Assembly: GCA_013360295.1 (NCBI GenBank)
Contig: JABWCL010000016.1
Coordinates: 1-64,000 of the forward strand
From: Ignavibacteriaceae bacterium
GTDB lineage: Bacteria > Bacteroidota > Ignavibacteria > Ignavibacteriales > Ignavibacteriaceae
DNA length: 64,000 nt
Direction: 5' to 3'
How positions within the stretch are numbered: the stretch's first letter is position 1; each line of letters begins with the position of its first letter. This document shows positions 56,392-64,000 of the stretch, piece by piece. The position numbers were made by a program, and so were the translations under genes. The notes beneath the pieces are model-generated. The model was not told the DNA's origin and did not search any database. It saw only the letters and a list, made by a program, of their open reading frames with translations.

Positions 56392-57489
56392 TCACCTGAT
56401 TCTTCTTTTTTTATTCTTTATGTAATCTTCAAAAATGAATTGTCCTAATCCGTTCAGTGTGCTGTAAAATGCCTTGCCATTATTTACAGCGGTAAATTCC
56501 CTTACGAATCGCTGCAGATACGGGTCCTTCGCGATCATAAATGTAGTAATTGTTATACCTCTCTTCCGGCATACGGCTGCCTGATCAAGAGTTTTGTTGA
56601 TTATTTTTCTGTCAAGACCGAAACTGTTTTTATAGTATTTTATACCTTCTTTAATGCAGGTTGGTTTACCGTCAGTGATCATAAATATCTGCCGGTTTTT
56701 TGTTTTCCTTCTCCGTAGCAGATCCATGGCGAGTTCAAGACCGGCAACAGTATTTGTATGGTAAGGCCCGACTGAGAGGTAGGGGAGGTCTTTAATCTCA
56801 ATCGGCCATGCATCATCACCAAACACGATTATGTCTAATTTATCTTTTGGAAATTTCATGTGGATAAGTTCGGTAAGTGCAAGCGCGACTTTTTTCGCGG
56901 GAGTTATCCTGTCCTCCCCGTAAAGAATCATTGAATGAGAAATATCGATCATTAGCACTGTTGATGTAATGGATCTGTGGTCTTTCTCCCTGATTGTGAG
57001 ATCATTTTCAGTAAGATGAAAATCATCCAATCCATGATTTATCTGGGAATTCCTTATAGAGTAGGTAAAGTCAATTTGTTCGGGAGAGTCCCCAAACCGG
57101 AAATCCCGTATATCTGATGTAATCTCGTCACCGTTTCCAGATATAAAAGATGAATGGTCACCGCGCGAGGTTTTCCTCAGTTTGCCAAAAATCTCTTCAA
57201 GAGATTCTTTTCGCAGATGCAATTCTGTTTTGGAAGTAATATTAAGGTTTCCCGAGACTGGATCTTCGGTGAGGAAATTTCTTTTTTTGAGGTCCTCGAT
57301 AAAGTTACCGATTCCGTATTCAGTTGAAGTGAGCTGATATTTCCGGTCAATTTCGTTCAGCCAGTTGAGTGCTTCGGGAACATTACCGGAAGTGATCAGC
57401 AGTAACTGAGTAAAGAGGCTCATTAGCTGATCAAATCCACGGTCCTTAGCAGCCTTTTTTACATATTTGCTTATTCTTAATCCGATCAT
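56392..57489 (-). CDS. von Willebrand factor A domain protein, partner of the AAA+ ATPase
   Basis: A 365-residue cytosolic protein. The VWA domain begins near residue 175 and has a complete MIDAS: DISHS (Asp182, Ser184, Ser186), the Thr in YHTNTVAG, and the Asp in MITDGKP. The first ~170 residues are helical with charged segments and have no recognisable domain. MoxR-VWA pairs act as metal- or cofactor-insertion chaperones; the client is not evident from the neighbours. Confidence 0.85.
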   Translation of the reverse strand: MIGLRISKYVKKAAKDRGFDQLMSLFTQLLLITSGNVPEALNWLNEIDRKYQLTSTEYGIGNFIEDLKKRNFLTEDPVSGNLNITSKTELHLRKESLEEIFGKLRKTSRGDHSSFISGNGDEITSDIRDFRFGDSPEQIDFTYSIRNSQINHGLDDFHLTENDLTIREKDHRSITSTVLMIDISHSMILYGEDRITPAKKVALALTELIHMKFPKDKLDIIVFGDDAWPIEIKDLPYLSVGPYHTNTVAGLELAMDLLRRRKTKNRQIFMITDGKPTCIKEGIKYYKNSFGLDRKIINKTLDQAAVCRKRGITITTFMIAKDPYLQRFVREFTAVNNGKAFYSTLNGLGQFIFEDYIKNKKRRIR

Positions 57490-57537
57490 ACCCTGATAAC
57501 AAATCTGTTGTTATAAAGGTTCACCGAAAAGGAAGAG

Positions 57538-59028
57538 CTAATTAGGGCGCTTTTTATTTATTTTTTCCTGTTCTTTAATGTACTTATTCAGGGCGGGGTC
57601 CTTGCTTTTTTCAAATGCTATTTTCAAGAATTTTAGACCCAGGCCAATATTTTGATCCATGATGTATGTTTTTCCCAATTCAGTTAGAATTGCGGCATCA
57701 TTCTCATGAAGGATATTAAGGTGATTTAATAATTTTATGGCACTTTCCCTTTTGTTAAGAGCAACGAGATCTCTTGTGAAATCAAGAATCTCAGGTAGAT
57801 TATACACACAAGCGAGCGAGTCATCAGCTCTGAGAGTATCGAGAAAGCTAATTACCTCTTTAATACCACCTGAACTGTATAGAATGTGCAGTGAATCATC
57901 CAGAAGGCAAAACGGGAGTGTGAGAGACGAATCACCTGATGCAAGTATCAGAATATCTTTCGCAGCGTCACCAATATTTCGATCTCTGAGATTAATAAGA
58001 TGGGCAGTCACCATTTTTTTTCGGGGATGTATAATGAGATTTGAAACGAATCCTGTCCCCGCACCGCTGTGGCCAAAGTATTGAATTTCATTATTGACAG
58101 AGTTAATTGTAACTCCAAGGCCATAGGTTGGATTTTGTTTCGAGGGTCTTAACACAGAATCAAGAGAAGCACCTGTTATTAAATTATTGTTCAATAGTGC
58201 GCTGCCAAGATTAAGAAGGTCTTCCAGAGAGCACAGCATGCCTCCACCGGCGTATTTTATGGATAGGTCCGCAAGGCCAGCGTTTTCGAATTCACGCGTT
58301 GCATTCTTTGAGTATCCTTTAGCTCTGTTGGAGATCAGGGATCTTTGCACATCAAACCTTGCTGTATTCATTTTAGCAGGGGTAAAAATATTCTCTTTAA
58401 TATAATCCACGAAAAGTTTTCCGCTGACTTTTTCAATAACTGCAGCAAGCAGATTGTATGAAAGTGTAGAGTAGAGATACCTGGAACCCGGTTTGAATTC
58501 CAGAGAATCTTTAGCAATGTAATTTACTGCATCAATAGAAGAGCCAAAATAAATCGTAAGATCAAATTCCTTTGCCCGGTAAGTTCTCAAACCTGAAGTG
58601 TGATTTAGTATGTGGCGTATAGTGAAAACATATTTTTTCCTCGGAAATTCAGGCAGATATTTCCTTACATCATCATCAAGTTTTATTTTACCGGTCTCCA
58701 CGAGCTGCATTATCGCTATTGAAGTGATTAATTTAGAAATCGAAGCTATACGGAACAACGATTTTGGGCCTGCAGGTATTCCGTTTTCCAGGTCGGAATA
58801 ACCCCGGTAGGCTGTCCATCTCGTTGAGTCTGGCATCTGAAGTCCAACTTCTAAGGCGGGTACTTTGTAGAGAGAATAATATTTGTCCGCGTAATCATTA
58901 AGCTTTTTCGTACTGATTTGCGGATATGTCCAGGTTGAGAGAAAGAAAGCAAGAAGTAAAAATCTGATTATCAGAGCGGGGCGGAATAAAGATGCCGGTT
59001 CGATTATATAGTTATAATAAGTAGTCAA
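57538..59028 (-). CDS. Exported class C beta-lactamase-like serine hydrolase with TPR-like tail
   Basis: A 496-residue protein. A hydrophobic segment (IIRFLLLAFFLSTW) acts as signal peptide or anchor. The beta-lactamase-fold domain has SISK (Ser96, Lys99) and FGHSGAGTG near residue 320; the usual YxN motif reads YST, so Asn is replaced by Thr. From ~residue 400 helical repeats (AIKLLNHLNILHENDAAIL, then GLGLKFLKIAFEKSKD) look TPR-like. It is probably an esterase or D-amino peptidase rather than a resistance enzyme. The longest frame starts with TTG 59028 inside a hairpin; CTG 58974, just before the signal peptide, is another possible start. Confidence 0.75.
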   Translation of the reverse strand: MTTYYNYIIEPASLFRPALIIRFLLLAFFLSTWTYPQISTKKLNDYADKYYSLYKVPALEVGLQMPDSTRWTAYRGYSDLENGIPAGPKSLFRIASISKLITSIAIMQLVETGKIKLDDDVRKYLPEFPRKKYVFTIRHILNHTSGLRTYRAKEFDLTIYFGSSIDAVNYIAKDSLEFKPGSRYLYSTLSYNLLAAVIEKVSGKLFVDYIKENIFTPAKMNTARFDVQRSLISNRAKGYSKNATREFENAGLADLSIKYAGGGMLCSLEDLLNLGSALLNNNLITGASLDSVLRPSKQNPTYGLGVTINSVNNEIQYFGHSGAGTGFVSNLIIHPRKKMVTAHLINLRDRNIGDAAKDILILASGDSSLTLPFCLLDDSLHILYSSGGIKEVISFLDTLRADDSLACVYNLPEILDFTRDLVALNKRESAIKLLNHLNILHENDAAILTELGKTYIMDQNIGLGLKFLKIAFEKSKDPALNKYIKEQEKINKKRPN

Positions 59029-59036
59029 ACCGGCAT
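58992..59036 (-). promoter_or_regulatory. 12-bp inverted repeat over the serine hydrolase start
   Basis: ATGCCGGTTCGA (58992-59003) and TCAAACCGGCAT (59025-59036) pair over 12 positions with one G-U in the transcript. The 21-base loop is AT-rich. It stands between clpP and the hydrolase gene, and the TTG 59028 start lies in one arm. It could be a weak terminator for the tig-clpP transcript (only CTTTATT follows) or a translation-controlling hairpin. Confidence 0.55.
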
Positions 59037-59048
59037 TCGGGGAAAAAA

Positions 59049-59660
59049 TTATTGACGTTTGTCAAGAATATTATCAATGATATTGTATTCTTTGGCTTCT
59101 TGTGAAGTCATAAAATAATCTCGTTCACAGTCCTTGAAGATTTGTTCGACGCTTTTACCTGTGTGAGAACTTAATATCTGATAAAGGGTATCTCTAGTTT
59201 TAAGCATTTCCTTTGCGTGGATCTCGATATCCGTGGTCTGGCCCTGTAAGCCACCGACCCAAGGCTGGTGAATCATAATCTTAGAATGAGGGAGTGCGGT
59301 TCTTTTTCCCGTGGCTCCTCCAGCCAGAAGAACAGCTCCCATACTTGCTGCCATACCTACGCAGATCGTGGATACATCCGGTTTTATATATTTCATTGTA
59401 TCATAAATGGCAAGACCCGCTGAAACGCTGCCGCCTGGGGAATTAATGTAAAGGAAAATATCCTTCTGAGCGTCTTCAGCTTCAAGGAAAATCAACTGGG
59501 CAATAGTAAGGCTTGCTACGTGGTCGTCCACCGCGGTCCCAAGGAAGATTATTCTTTCCCGAAGAAGGCGGGAATAGATGTCCATGCCGCGTTCGCCGCG
59601 CCCGGTCTGTTCAATAACGTACGGAACCAACTGGTTCATTATCTCATAGTTGCTATTCAT
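59049..59660 (-). CDS. clpP: ATP-dependent Clp protease proteolytic subunit
   Basis: A 203-residue serine peptidase of the Clp complex. The triad is Ser106 (GMAASMG), His131 (KIMIHQP) and Asp181 (CERDYFM); [13 protein letters not shown] is the oxyanion strand region. The ATG at 59660 ([20 protein letters not shown]) is preferred to an ATG 24 bases upstream because it has GGA at a proper distance and starts at the family N-terminus. It overlaps tig by eight bases, the common tig-clpP arrangement, but clpX does not follow. Confidence 0.96.
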   Translation of the reverse strand: MNSNYEIMNQLVPYVIEQTGRGERGMDIYSRLLRERIIFLGTAVDDHVASLTIAQLIFLEAEDAQKDIFLYINSPGGSVSAGLAIYDTMKYIKPDVSTICVGMAASMGAVLLAGGATGKRTALPHSKIMIHQPWVGGLQGQTTDIEIHAKEMLKTRDTLYQILSSHTGKSVEQIFKDCERDYFMTSQEAKEYNIIDNILDKRQ

Positions 59661-60948
59661 GCTTGTGATCCGTTTCTTTTTCATTTTCTTTATTTATTTC
59701 TTTCGTAACTACATTATTATTTGAAATGAGGAAATCGATCAATTTCTTGTTTTCAATTCTACTCTTGACATTATCATCAGTGCTTCTGCCACGGTCTGAT
59801 TCAAGTTCGGCTTTCACTTCTTCATCAGTAGCATAAAGGTTTTCCTTCTCGATTAATGCTTCTTTTAAGAGCAGCCACTTGACTGTATTTTCAACCTTTG
59901 TCTGGTTTCGTTTGTTAAATTCCTCTTCTGAGATGGGGCCACGCTGGTTTCTTGCTTTTTTATCCCTCACTTCATCCTCATATAAGGAGTGAAGGTAACG
60001 CTTGACATAAACCGGGGGAGGCGTGAAATTATTTTTTTCGACAACTTTACTCTGGATCGCAGAGACCGTGAATTCGGTAGTGAGTTCCTGATAATAACGG
60101 TCGAAATAGGATTTCAGGAAATCCCTGAATTCGGTTTCGCTTTTTGCCATCCCATAAGATACCTTCTGGAAATTTTCTTCCGTGGGTTCGGGAGGCACAA
60201 TTTTGTTAATTTCTTTAACGATTCCTTTATATTTAAATTCTTCTTCGTGAAGAACTTCCTCATTCGTTTCGGGATTTTTATGGGTATGTGAATCTTTGAA
60301 AGTGAAAATGAAATCTTCGTTTAGGTTTTTACCCATCAGAGCTTCTTTTAAAGCGGGCATAACATTGGGATCAGACAGATCAACTTTTATGTTTTCCATC
60401 ATCGATCCGGCTACGATATTGCCGTCATTGTCAATCTTATTCAGATCCAGTGTCACGGAATGGCTATTATCTGAAATGTTTTCCGCCGGGGCAAGAGTGC
60501 TCAGACTTTTGAGAGCTTTTTCGTACTCTGAGTCAATTTCCTCTTGCCTGGCTTCAAATTTTACTATTTCAACTGTCTGTGCGGTATAATCTTTAACGTC
60601 CAGTATCGGAGGGATCTCATACTCAGTTTTGAATGTCAGGGCTTCCTTGCCGGTAAAATCAAGGTCTTTTATCTTAACGGTTTCGGGTATAGGATAAATT
60701 GCATTAGCCTTGAGGTATTCCGACGCTGTATCTATCGCGATGTTTTCGTAAGCGATCAGTTCAAGAGAATTGCCATACAGACGTTTGATTACCGAATCAG
60801 GTACCTTACCTTTTCTGAAACCGTCAACGGCAATTTTGCTTTTTTGTTTTTTTATCTCTTTGTCGAAAGATTCCTCAAGTTCTGAAAATGGGACTGTAAA
60901 GGATAATTCGATCTGCGAATCTGAAATGTTAACTTGTTTAGTTTCCAA
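59653..60948 (-). CDS. tig: Trigger factor
   Basis: A 431-residue ribosome-bound chaperone. The ribosome-docking motif GFRKGKVP is at residues ~43-50, the PPIase-like domain spans ~155-250, and the rest is the helical arm domain. The start is TTG 60948 ([10 protein letters not shown]), with GAGG ten bases before it. The longer frame that stays open upstream would run through the tRNA-Leu gene and is not credible. The last eight bases overlap clpP. Confidence 0.93.
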   Translation of the reverse strand: METKQVNISDSQIELSFTVPFSELEESFDKEIKKQKSKIAVDGFRKGKVPDSVIKRLYGNSLELIAYENIAIDTASEYLKANAIYPIPETVKIKDLDFTGKEALTFKTEYEIPPILDVKDYTAQTVEIVKFEARQEEIDSEYEKALKSLSTLAPAENISDNSHSVTLDLNKIDNDGNIVAGSMMENIKVDLSDPNVMPALKEALMGKNLNEDFIFTFKDSHTHKNPETNEEVLHEEEFKYKGIVKEINKIVPPEPTEENFQKVSYGMAKSETEFRDFLKSYFDRYYQELTTEFTVSAIQSKVVEKNNFTPPPVYVKRYLHSLYEDEVRDKKARNQRGPISEEEFNKRNQTKVENTVKWLLLKEALIEKENLYATDEEVKAELESDRGRSTDDNVKSRIENKKLIDFLISNNNVVTKEINKENEKETDHKHE

Positions 60949-60972
60949 AAAATGACCTCGTTTATTAAATTG

Positions 60973-61054
60973 TGCGGAAGAGGGGACTCGAACCCCTACG
61001 GATTGCTCCACTAGATCCTAAGTCTAGCGCGTCTGCCAATTCCGCCACATCCGC
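60973..61054 (-). tRNA. tRNA-Leu (UAG)
   Basis: An 82-nt class II tRNA on the minus strand. It has the Leu-type D arm TGGCGGAATTGGCAGACGCGC, anticodon arm CTAGA-CTTAGGA-TCTAG with anticodon UAG, a long variable arm GTGGAGCAATCCGT, and T arm AGGGG-TTCGAGT-CCCCT. The acceptor stem GCGGATG/CTTCCGC has a U-U mismatch at the sixth pair. The discriminator is A; CCA is not encoded. It lies 24 bases upstream of tig on the same strand. Confidence 0.93.
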
Positions 61055-61240
61055 TAAAAAATTTAAACCATAAATATACGGGGAATTAGAATTTTTCCCA
61101 AATCACCAACAAATCGTGGTTCTTCTCAAAAGTGACTTATGACAACAAAATGGATATTCTTCCGGTTCGGCAATATAAAATCTTTTATTTTAGCAGTTAT
61201 ATAGTTATTTTCATTACTTTATTTACATAGTTTATAAATA

Positions 61241-61969
61241 ATGAAATTAAACTACATATATTCATCGAGAACCGGTCTTAGACGGAGCATAAACGAGGAC
61301 TATGTTGATGTTTTTGAAGTCGAAGACGGATTATTAGCTATAGTTTGTGACGGTCTCGGGGGCAATAAAGCCGGTGAGGTGGCATCCAAACTGGCTGTAT
61401 CTTCCATTTATAATTCGTTTCTGAGTAGTAGTGCCTCTGATTACAAAACCAGGATCCATGACTCAATCAAATTCGCTAATAGTCAATTGATCAGTGCTTC
61501 TTCCAATAATAATGAATATAAGGGGATGGCAACGACATCAGTAGTACTTTTCCTGAATAAAAACCTCGCTTACTGGGGGCATGTGGGTGATTCAAGATTG
61601 TACTATTACTCCCATAATCAGATCGAACAGGTAACCAAAGACCACAGTTTTGTTCAAAAACTACTCGATGACGGCTATATTTCATCCAAAGACGCAGAGC
61701 ACCATCCTCATAAAAACGTAATAATGAGGGCGCTTGGAGATAAATCTAATCTTGAGATTGATACAGATATAATCAAATTCCATAAAAATGAATCGTGGAA
61801 ATTTCTCCTTTGCACCGATGGTGTCAGTAACGTATTATCAAAAGCTGAACTTGCACAGCATCTCAGTAATGATAACCTCGAATTTATTTCAAAATCCTTC
61901 TCTCAAATAATTGAGGAAAGGGGAGCCCCGGATAATTATTCTTTTATCATAATTAGTAACCACATTTAG
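61241..61969 (+). CDS. PP2C-family Ser/Thr protein phosphatase
   Basis: A 242-residue metal-dependent phosphatase. All PPM motifs are present: RRSINEDY, CDGLGGNKAGEVAS, MATTSVV, GHVGDSRLYYY, VTKDHSFVQ, IMRALGD, CTDGVSNVLS and PDNYSF. No membrane segment. It precedes a PknB-like kinase by 14 bases, the standard phosphatase-kinase pairing, and probably removes phosphate from that kinase and its targets. About 185 AT-rich bases without a gene separate it from tRNA-Leu, and its promoter is expected there. Confidence 0.93.
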   Translation: MKLNYIYSSRTGLRRSINEDYVDVFEVEDGLLAIVCDGLGGNKAGEVASKLAVSSIYNSFLSSSASDYKTRIHDSIKFANSQLISASSNNNEYKGMATTSVVLFLNKNLAYWGHVGDSRLYYYSHNQIEQVTKDHSFVQKLLDDGYISSKDAEHHPHKNVIMRALGDKSNLEIDTDIIKFHKNESWKFLLCTDGVSNVLSKAELAQHLSNDNLEFISKSFSQIIEERGAPDNYSFIIISNHI

Positions 61970-61983
61970 TTAAGCAGGTAAAG

Positions 61984-63894
61984 ATGATCGGATCAGTAAT
62001 AGAGAACTATAAAATTATTTCCGTTCTGGGTGAGGGAGGGATGGGAGTAGTGTATAAAGCCCTTGATATGAAACTGGAGCGGTTCGTGGCTCTCAAGATC
62101 CTTGGCACACAATCCCTGAACAGTTCTCAGTTTATCGAGAGATTCAAAAGGGAAGCCCGTAATCAGGCTAAGTTAAATCATCCGAATATTGTACCTGTGT
62201 TTGGGTTTACTGATGATAACGGGATTCTGGGGATAGCCATGGAATATGTTGAAGGTGAAACTCTCGAAAAGATTATTTTCAGAAAAAAACGGCTGGAAGT
62301 TGTTGAAGCCCTTAATATAATCAAGCAGGTTTTGGCGGGTGTTGGATATGCACACAGTAAAGGTTTTATACACCGTGATATTAAGCCGTCAAACATAATA
62401 ATCAGCCGTGAGGGCACGGTGAAGATAATGGACTTTGGAATTTCCAAATCGATCTTTGAAAAGGGGATCACGAAAACCGGCACCAAGATTGGCACTATTC
62501 TTTATATGAGCCCTGAACAGATTCGCGCTGAAGAACCAACAAGACAGAGCGATATCTATTCTATTGGTATCACACTTTATGAAATGCTTACCGGGATCAC
62601 ACCTTTTGATTACGGGACAGAGTACGACATCATGGAGGGGCATCTTAAGAAAACACCGCAAAGAGTATCTCTGACAATCAATACAATCCCTCCGGAAGTT
62701 GATAAGATCGTCGCGAAAGCATTGGATAAACTCGCAATTAAGAGATATAAAAGTTGTGATGAATTTAATGAAGAACTTGAACCGGTAATTCTAAGATATT
62801 CGCAAAAAGCTCCGACTACTTACAAGGAAGCAAAAAAAGAACCGGTACAGCGTTCAGGATTTATCCATAAAACTAAAATCACTTTACTGACTGCTGTAAT
62901 CCTTGGAATGTTTCTTGGTCTAGCGTACTTATTATTCCAGGCCATCTCCGATTTTTGGCCTTCGATTACAAAACTGGAACCAAAATCGGTGGAAGATACA
63001 ACTTCCGGTGTCAAGAATTCACCTAAATATGTTGAAAAAAGTAATTTCGCGCAGCTATCTACAGGTATCAGTGGTAACCTTAATTCAGTCTATTTTGTTG
63101 ATGAATATCTCGGTATAGCTTGCGGGGAGGCAGGTACAATTATTAAAACTACCGACGGCGGAGAAGCTTGGCAAATAGTTAATTTCCCGGATTCAATTTC
63201 TTTATTTGATGTACGGTTCAGCAGCGCGGGCAGTGGATTTTTAATTGGCGAGGGCGGGAGAATTTACAAGACTACTGACCTTGGCGATACATGGGTCAGG
63301 GTCCCGGTTCAGGTTAATGAAAGTCTCTTCTCAATTGAGTTTGTTGATAATAGTAATGGTTTCATCGTCGGAAGTAAGGGAATGGTACTCCGTACAACCA
63401 ATAGCGGTAATAACTGGTATCAGGTCAGAGTTCCAACATCGAATCTTTTATATAATCTTGCTTTCGCCGATAACAGTACAGGCTTTATCGTTGGCTGGAA
63501 CGGTACCGTGCTGAAAACAAATAACGGAGGTGTCTCCTGGGAAACTGTACCTTCATTCACTGATAAGTATCTAAGGGATGTTGCTTTGATTGATCAGAAT
63601 ATTGGAATTGTATGCGGAGCGGGAGGCGAGGTTTTTAGAACTTCGGATGGTGGTAAATCATGGACATCCATTTCTACCGCATCCACTTCTGGGTTAGCAT
63701 CAGTTTTATTCGTCAATGATTCCAGGGGATTAATCGTGTCAACACGAGGCGAAATTCTTGAATCATTTGACGGGGGAAACTCATGGAAAATTAATCCGAG
63801 CGGGAATTATTTTTCTTTATCGAAGATCGCGGCATCCGGGAAAAATCTCTATGTTGCCGGATTTAATGGTGTTGTCCTTAAAAGCGGTTTCTGA
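61984..63894 (+). CDS. PknB-like Ser/Thr receptor kinase with Ycf48-type propeller sensor
   Basis: A 636-residue transmembrane kinase. The kinase domain has the glycine loop GEGGMGVVYKA, Lys38 (VALKIL), HRDIKPSN (Asp132), DFGISKS (Asp150) and MSPEQI. A membrane helix spans ~299-319. The C-terminal ~280 residues, outside the cytoplasm, hold seven Ycf48/BNR-type repeats with the pattern G-x-G-T-I-x-K-T-x-D-G-G-x-x-W, for example GTIIKTTDGGEAW, GMVLRTTNSGNNW and GEVFRTSDGGKSW; the last is incomplete. This replaces the PASTA domains typical of PknB. The ligand is unknown. The PP2C gene is immediately upstream. Confidence 0.92.
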   Translation: MIGSVIENYKIISVLGEGGMGVVYKALDMKLERFVALKILGTQSLNSSQFIERFKREARNQAKLNHPNIVPVFGFTDDNGILGIAMEYVEGETLEKIIFRKKRLEVVEALNIIKQVLAGVGYAHSKGFIHRDIKPSNIIISREGTVKIMDFGISKSIFEKGITKTGTKIGTILYMSPEQIRAEEPTRQSDIYSIGITLYEMLTGITPFDYGTEYDIMEGHLKKTPQRVSLTINTIPPEVDKIVAKALDKLAIKRYKSCDEFNEELEPVILRYSQKAPTTYKEAKKEPVQRSGFIHKTKITLLTAVILGMFLGLAYLLFQAISDFWPSITKLEPKSVEDTTSGVKNSPKYVEKSNFAQLSTGISGNLNSVYFVDEYLGIACGEAGTIIKTTDGGEAWQIVNFPDSISLFDVRFSSAGSGFLIGEGGRIYKTTDLGDTWVRVPVQVNESLFSIEFVDNSNGFIVGSKGMVLRTTNSGNNWYQVRVPTSNLLYNLAFADNSTGFIVGWNGTVLKTNNGGVSWETVPSFTDKYLRDVALIDQNIGIVCGAGGEVFRTSDGGKSWTSISTASTSGLASVLFVNDSRGLIVSTRGEILESFDGGNSWKINPSGNYFSLSKIAASGKNLYVAGFNGVVLKSGF

Positions 63895-63926
63895 TCACAT
63901 ATTGTTAAAACATTATTACTGAAGAC

Positions 63927-64000
63927 TTGAGGATTTTTCGGAACTCAGGAATCGCTCTTTTAAGATTTAATTCTCTTCACTGGCTCATCTTAATTCTGAT
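63927..64000 (+). CDS. Possible N-terminus of a membrane protein (partial)
   Basis: From TTG 63927 the frame stays open to the window edge and reads MRIFRNSGIALLRFNSLHWLILIL, a positively charged lead followed by a hydrophobic helix. It could be the first transmembrane segment of a RodA/FtsW-type protein, which often accompanies PP2C-PknB pairs, but only 24 codons are visible. The 32 bases between the kinase stop and this codon show no other feature. Confidence 0.25.
   Translation, partial: MRIFRNSGIALLRFNSLHWLILIL

Noticed and set aside
57538-59028. Beta-lactamase resistance gene
   Set aside because: It shares the SxxK fold but has YST in place of YxN and a TPR-like tail, closer to esterase/peptidase-type serine hydrolases.
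59653-61011. Longer trigger factor starting at 61011
   Set aside because: The extension reads through the tRNA-Leu gene; TTG 60948 with GAGG upstream begins at the family N-terminus.
61055-61240. Small RNA or promoter elements between tRNA-Leu and PP2C
   Set aside because: The region is AT-rich and must hold promoters, but no motif or stable hairpin was convincing enough to place.
63040-63890. DNA tandem repeat or CRISPR-like array
   Set aside because: The repetition is at protein level (Ycf48-type blades); the DNA units are diverged and have no constant repeat with variable spacers.

Overview
This 64 kb window is a gene-dense piece of bacterial chromosome, AT-rich by eye, with almost no non-coding space and many 1-13 base overlaps between stop and start codons. 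The best guess for the host is a member of the Bacteroidota/Chlorobiota/Ignavibacteriota (FCB) group, most likely Ignavibacteria-like. The reasons are two PorV/PorQ-type outer-membrane proteins, a secreted protein ending in a FlgD-like 'NGVYFYRI' sorting-type domain, a histidine kinase with a two-component-regulator propeller, bacillithiol synthesis (bshC) and a classical menaquinone operon. No rRNA, phage, insertion sequence or CRISPR array is present; there are three tRNA genes. The taxonomic call is inference only.

Layout. 1-4.6 kb: menaquinone operon menH(partial)-menB-menA-menC-menE, met tail to tail by a MenI-like thioesterase. 5-9.6 kb: alpha/beta hydrolase, tRNA-Cys, tRNA-Gly, a P2-type cation ATPase and a UPF0316 membrane protein. 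9.7-14.5 kb: pcm-miaA-atuA-like pair-prfB-yjbQ; prfB needs a programmed +1 frameshift at an unusual UAA. 14.5-20.7 kb (minus): aminotransferase, M1 peptidase, pseudo-receiver/GAF protein, exonuclease/GIY-YIG fusion. 20.8-26.6 kb: ymdB-folD-deoC-hicB-like-trmH-aroA-malK-like. 26.6-28.2 kb: bshC. 28.3-32.7 kb: a decayed radical SAM gene followed by a flippase-like protein, two GT2 glycosyltransferases and a polysaccharide deacetylase. 32.7-38.9 kb: a surface/secretion block (DUF1207-like protein, site-2-protease-like peptidase, lipoprotein, FlgD-tailed secreted protein, two PorV/PorQ proteins). 38.9-44.3 kb: FemAB/GNAT-like protein, three more glycosyltransferases and glycerate kinase. 44.3-54.9 kb: thyA, a propeller histidine kinase, folA, mutL, an isobutyryl-CoA-mutase-like large subunit, a UbiA-family prenyltransferase, a CNNM/CBS protein and a DCC-family protein with no normal start codon. 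54.9-61.1 kb (minus): tRNA-Leu, tig, clpP, serine hydrolase, VWA protein and its AAA+ partner. 61.2-64 kb: PP2C phosphatase, a PknB-like receptor kinase with a seven-repeat Ycf48-type sensor, and the start of a possible membrane protein running off the end.

How they fit together. Housekeeping predominates (quinone, folate/thymidylate, shikimate, translation, mismatch repair, proteostasis). Two accessory themes stand out: cell-envelope glycan synthesis (six glycosyltransferases, deacetylase, flippase-like protein, prenyltransferase) and surface display or signalling (S2P-lipoprotein-FlgD-PorV block, propeller histidine kinase, propeller Ser/Thr kinase with its phosphatase). The strongest points for follow-up are the UAA prfB recoding site, the Phe80/Gln198 substrate-pocket signature of the acyl-CoA mutase, the propeller histidine kinase translationally coupled to folA, and the S2P-to-PorV coupled block.
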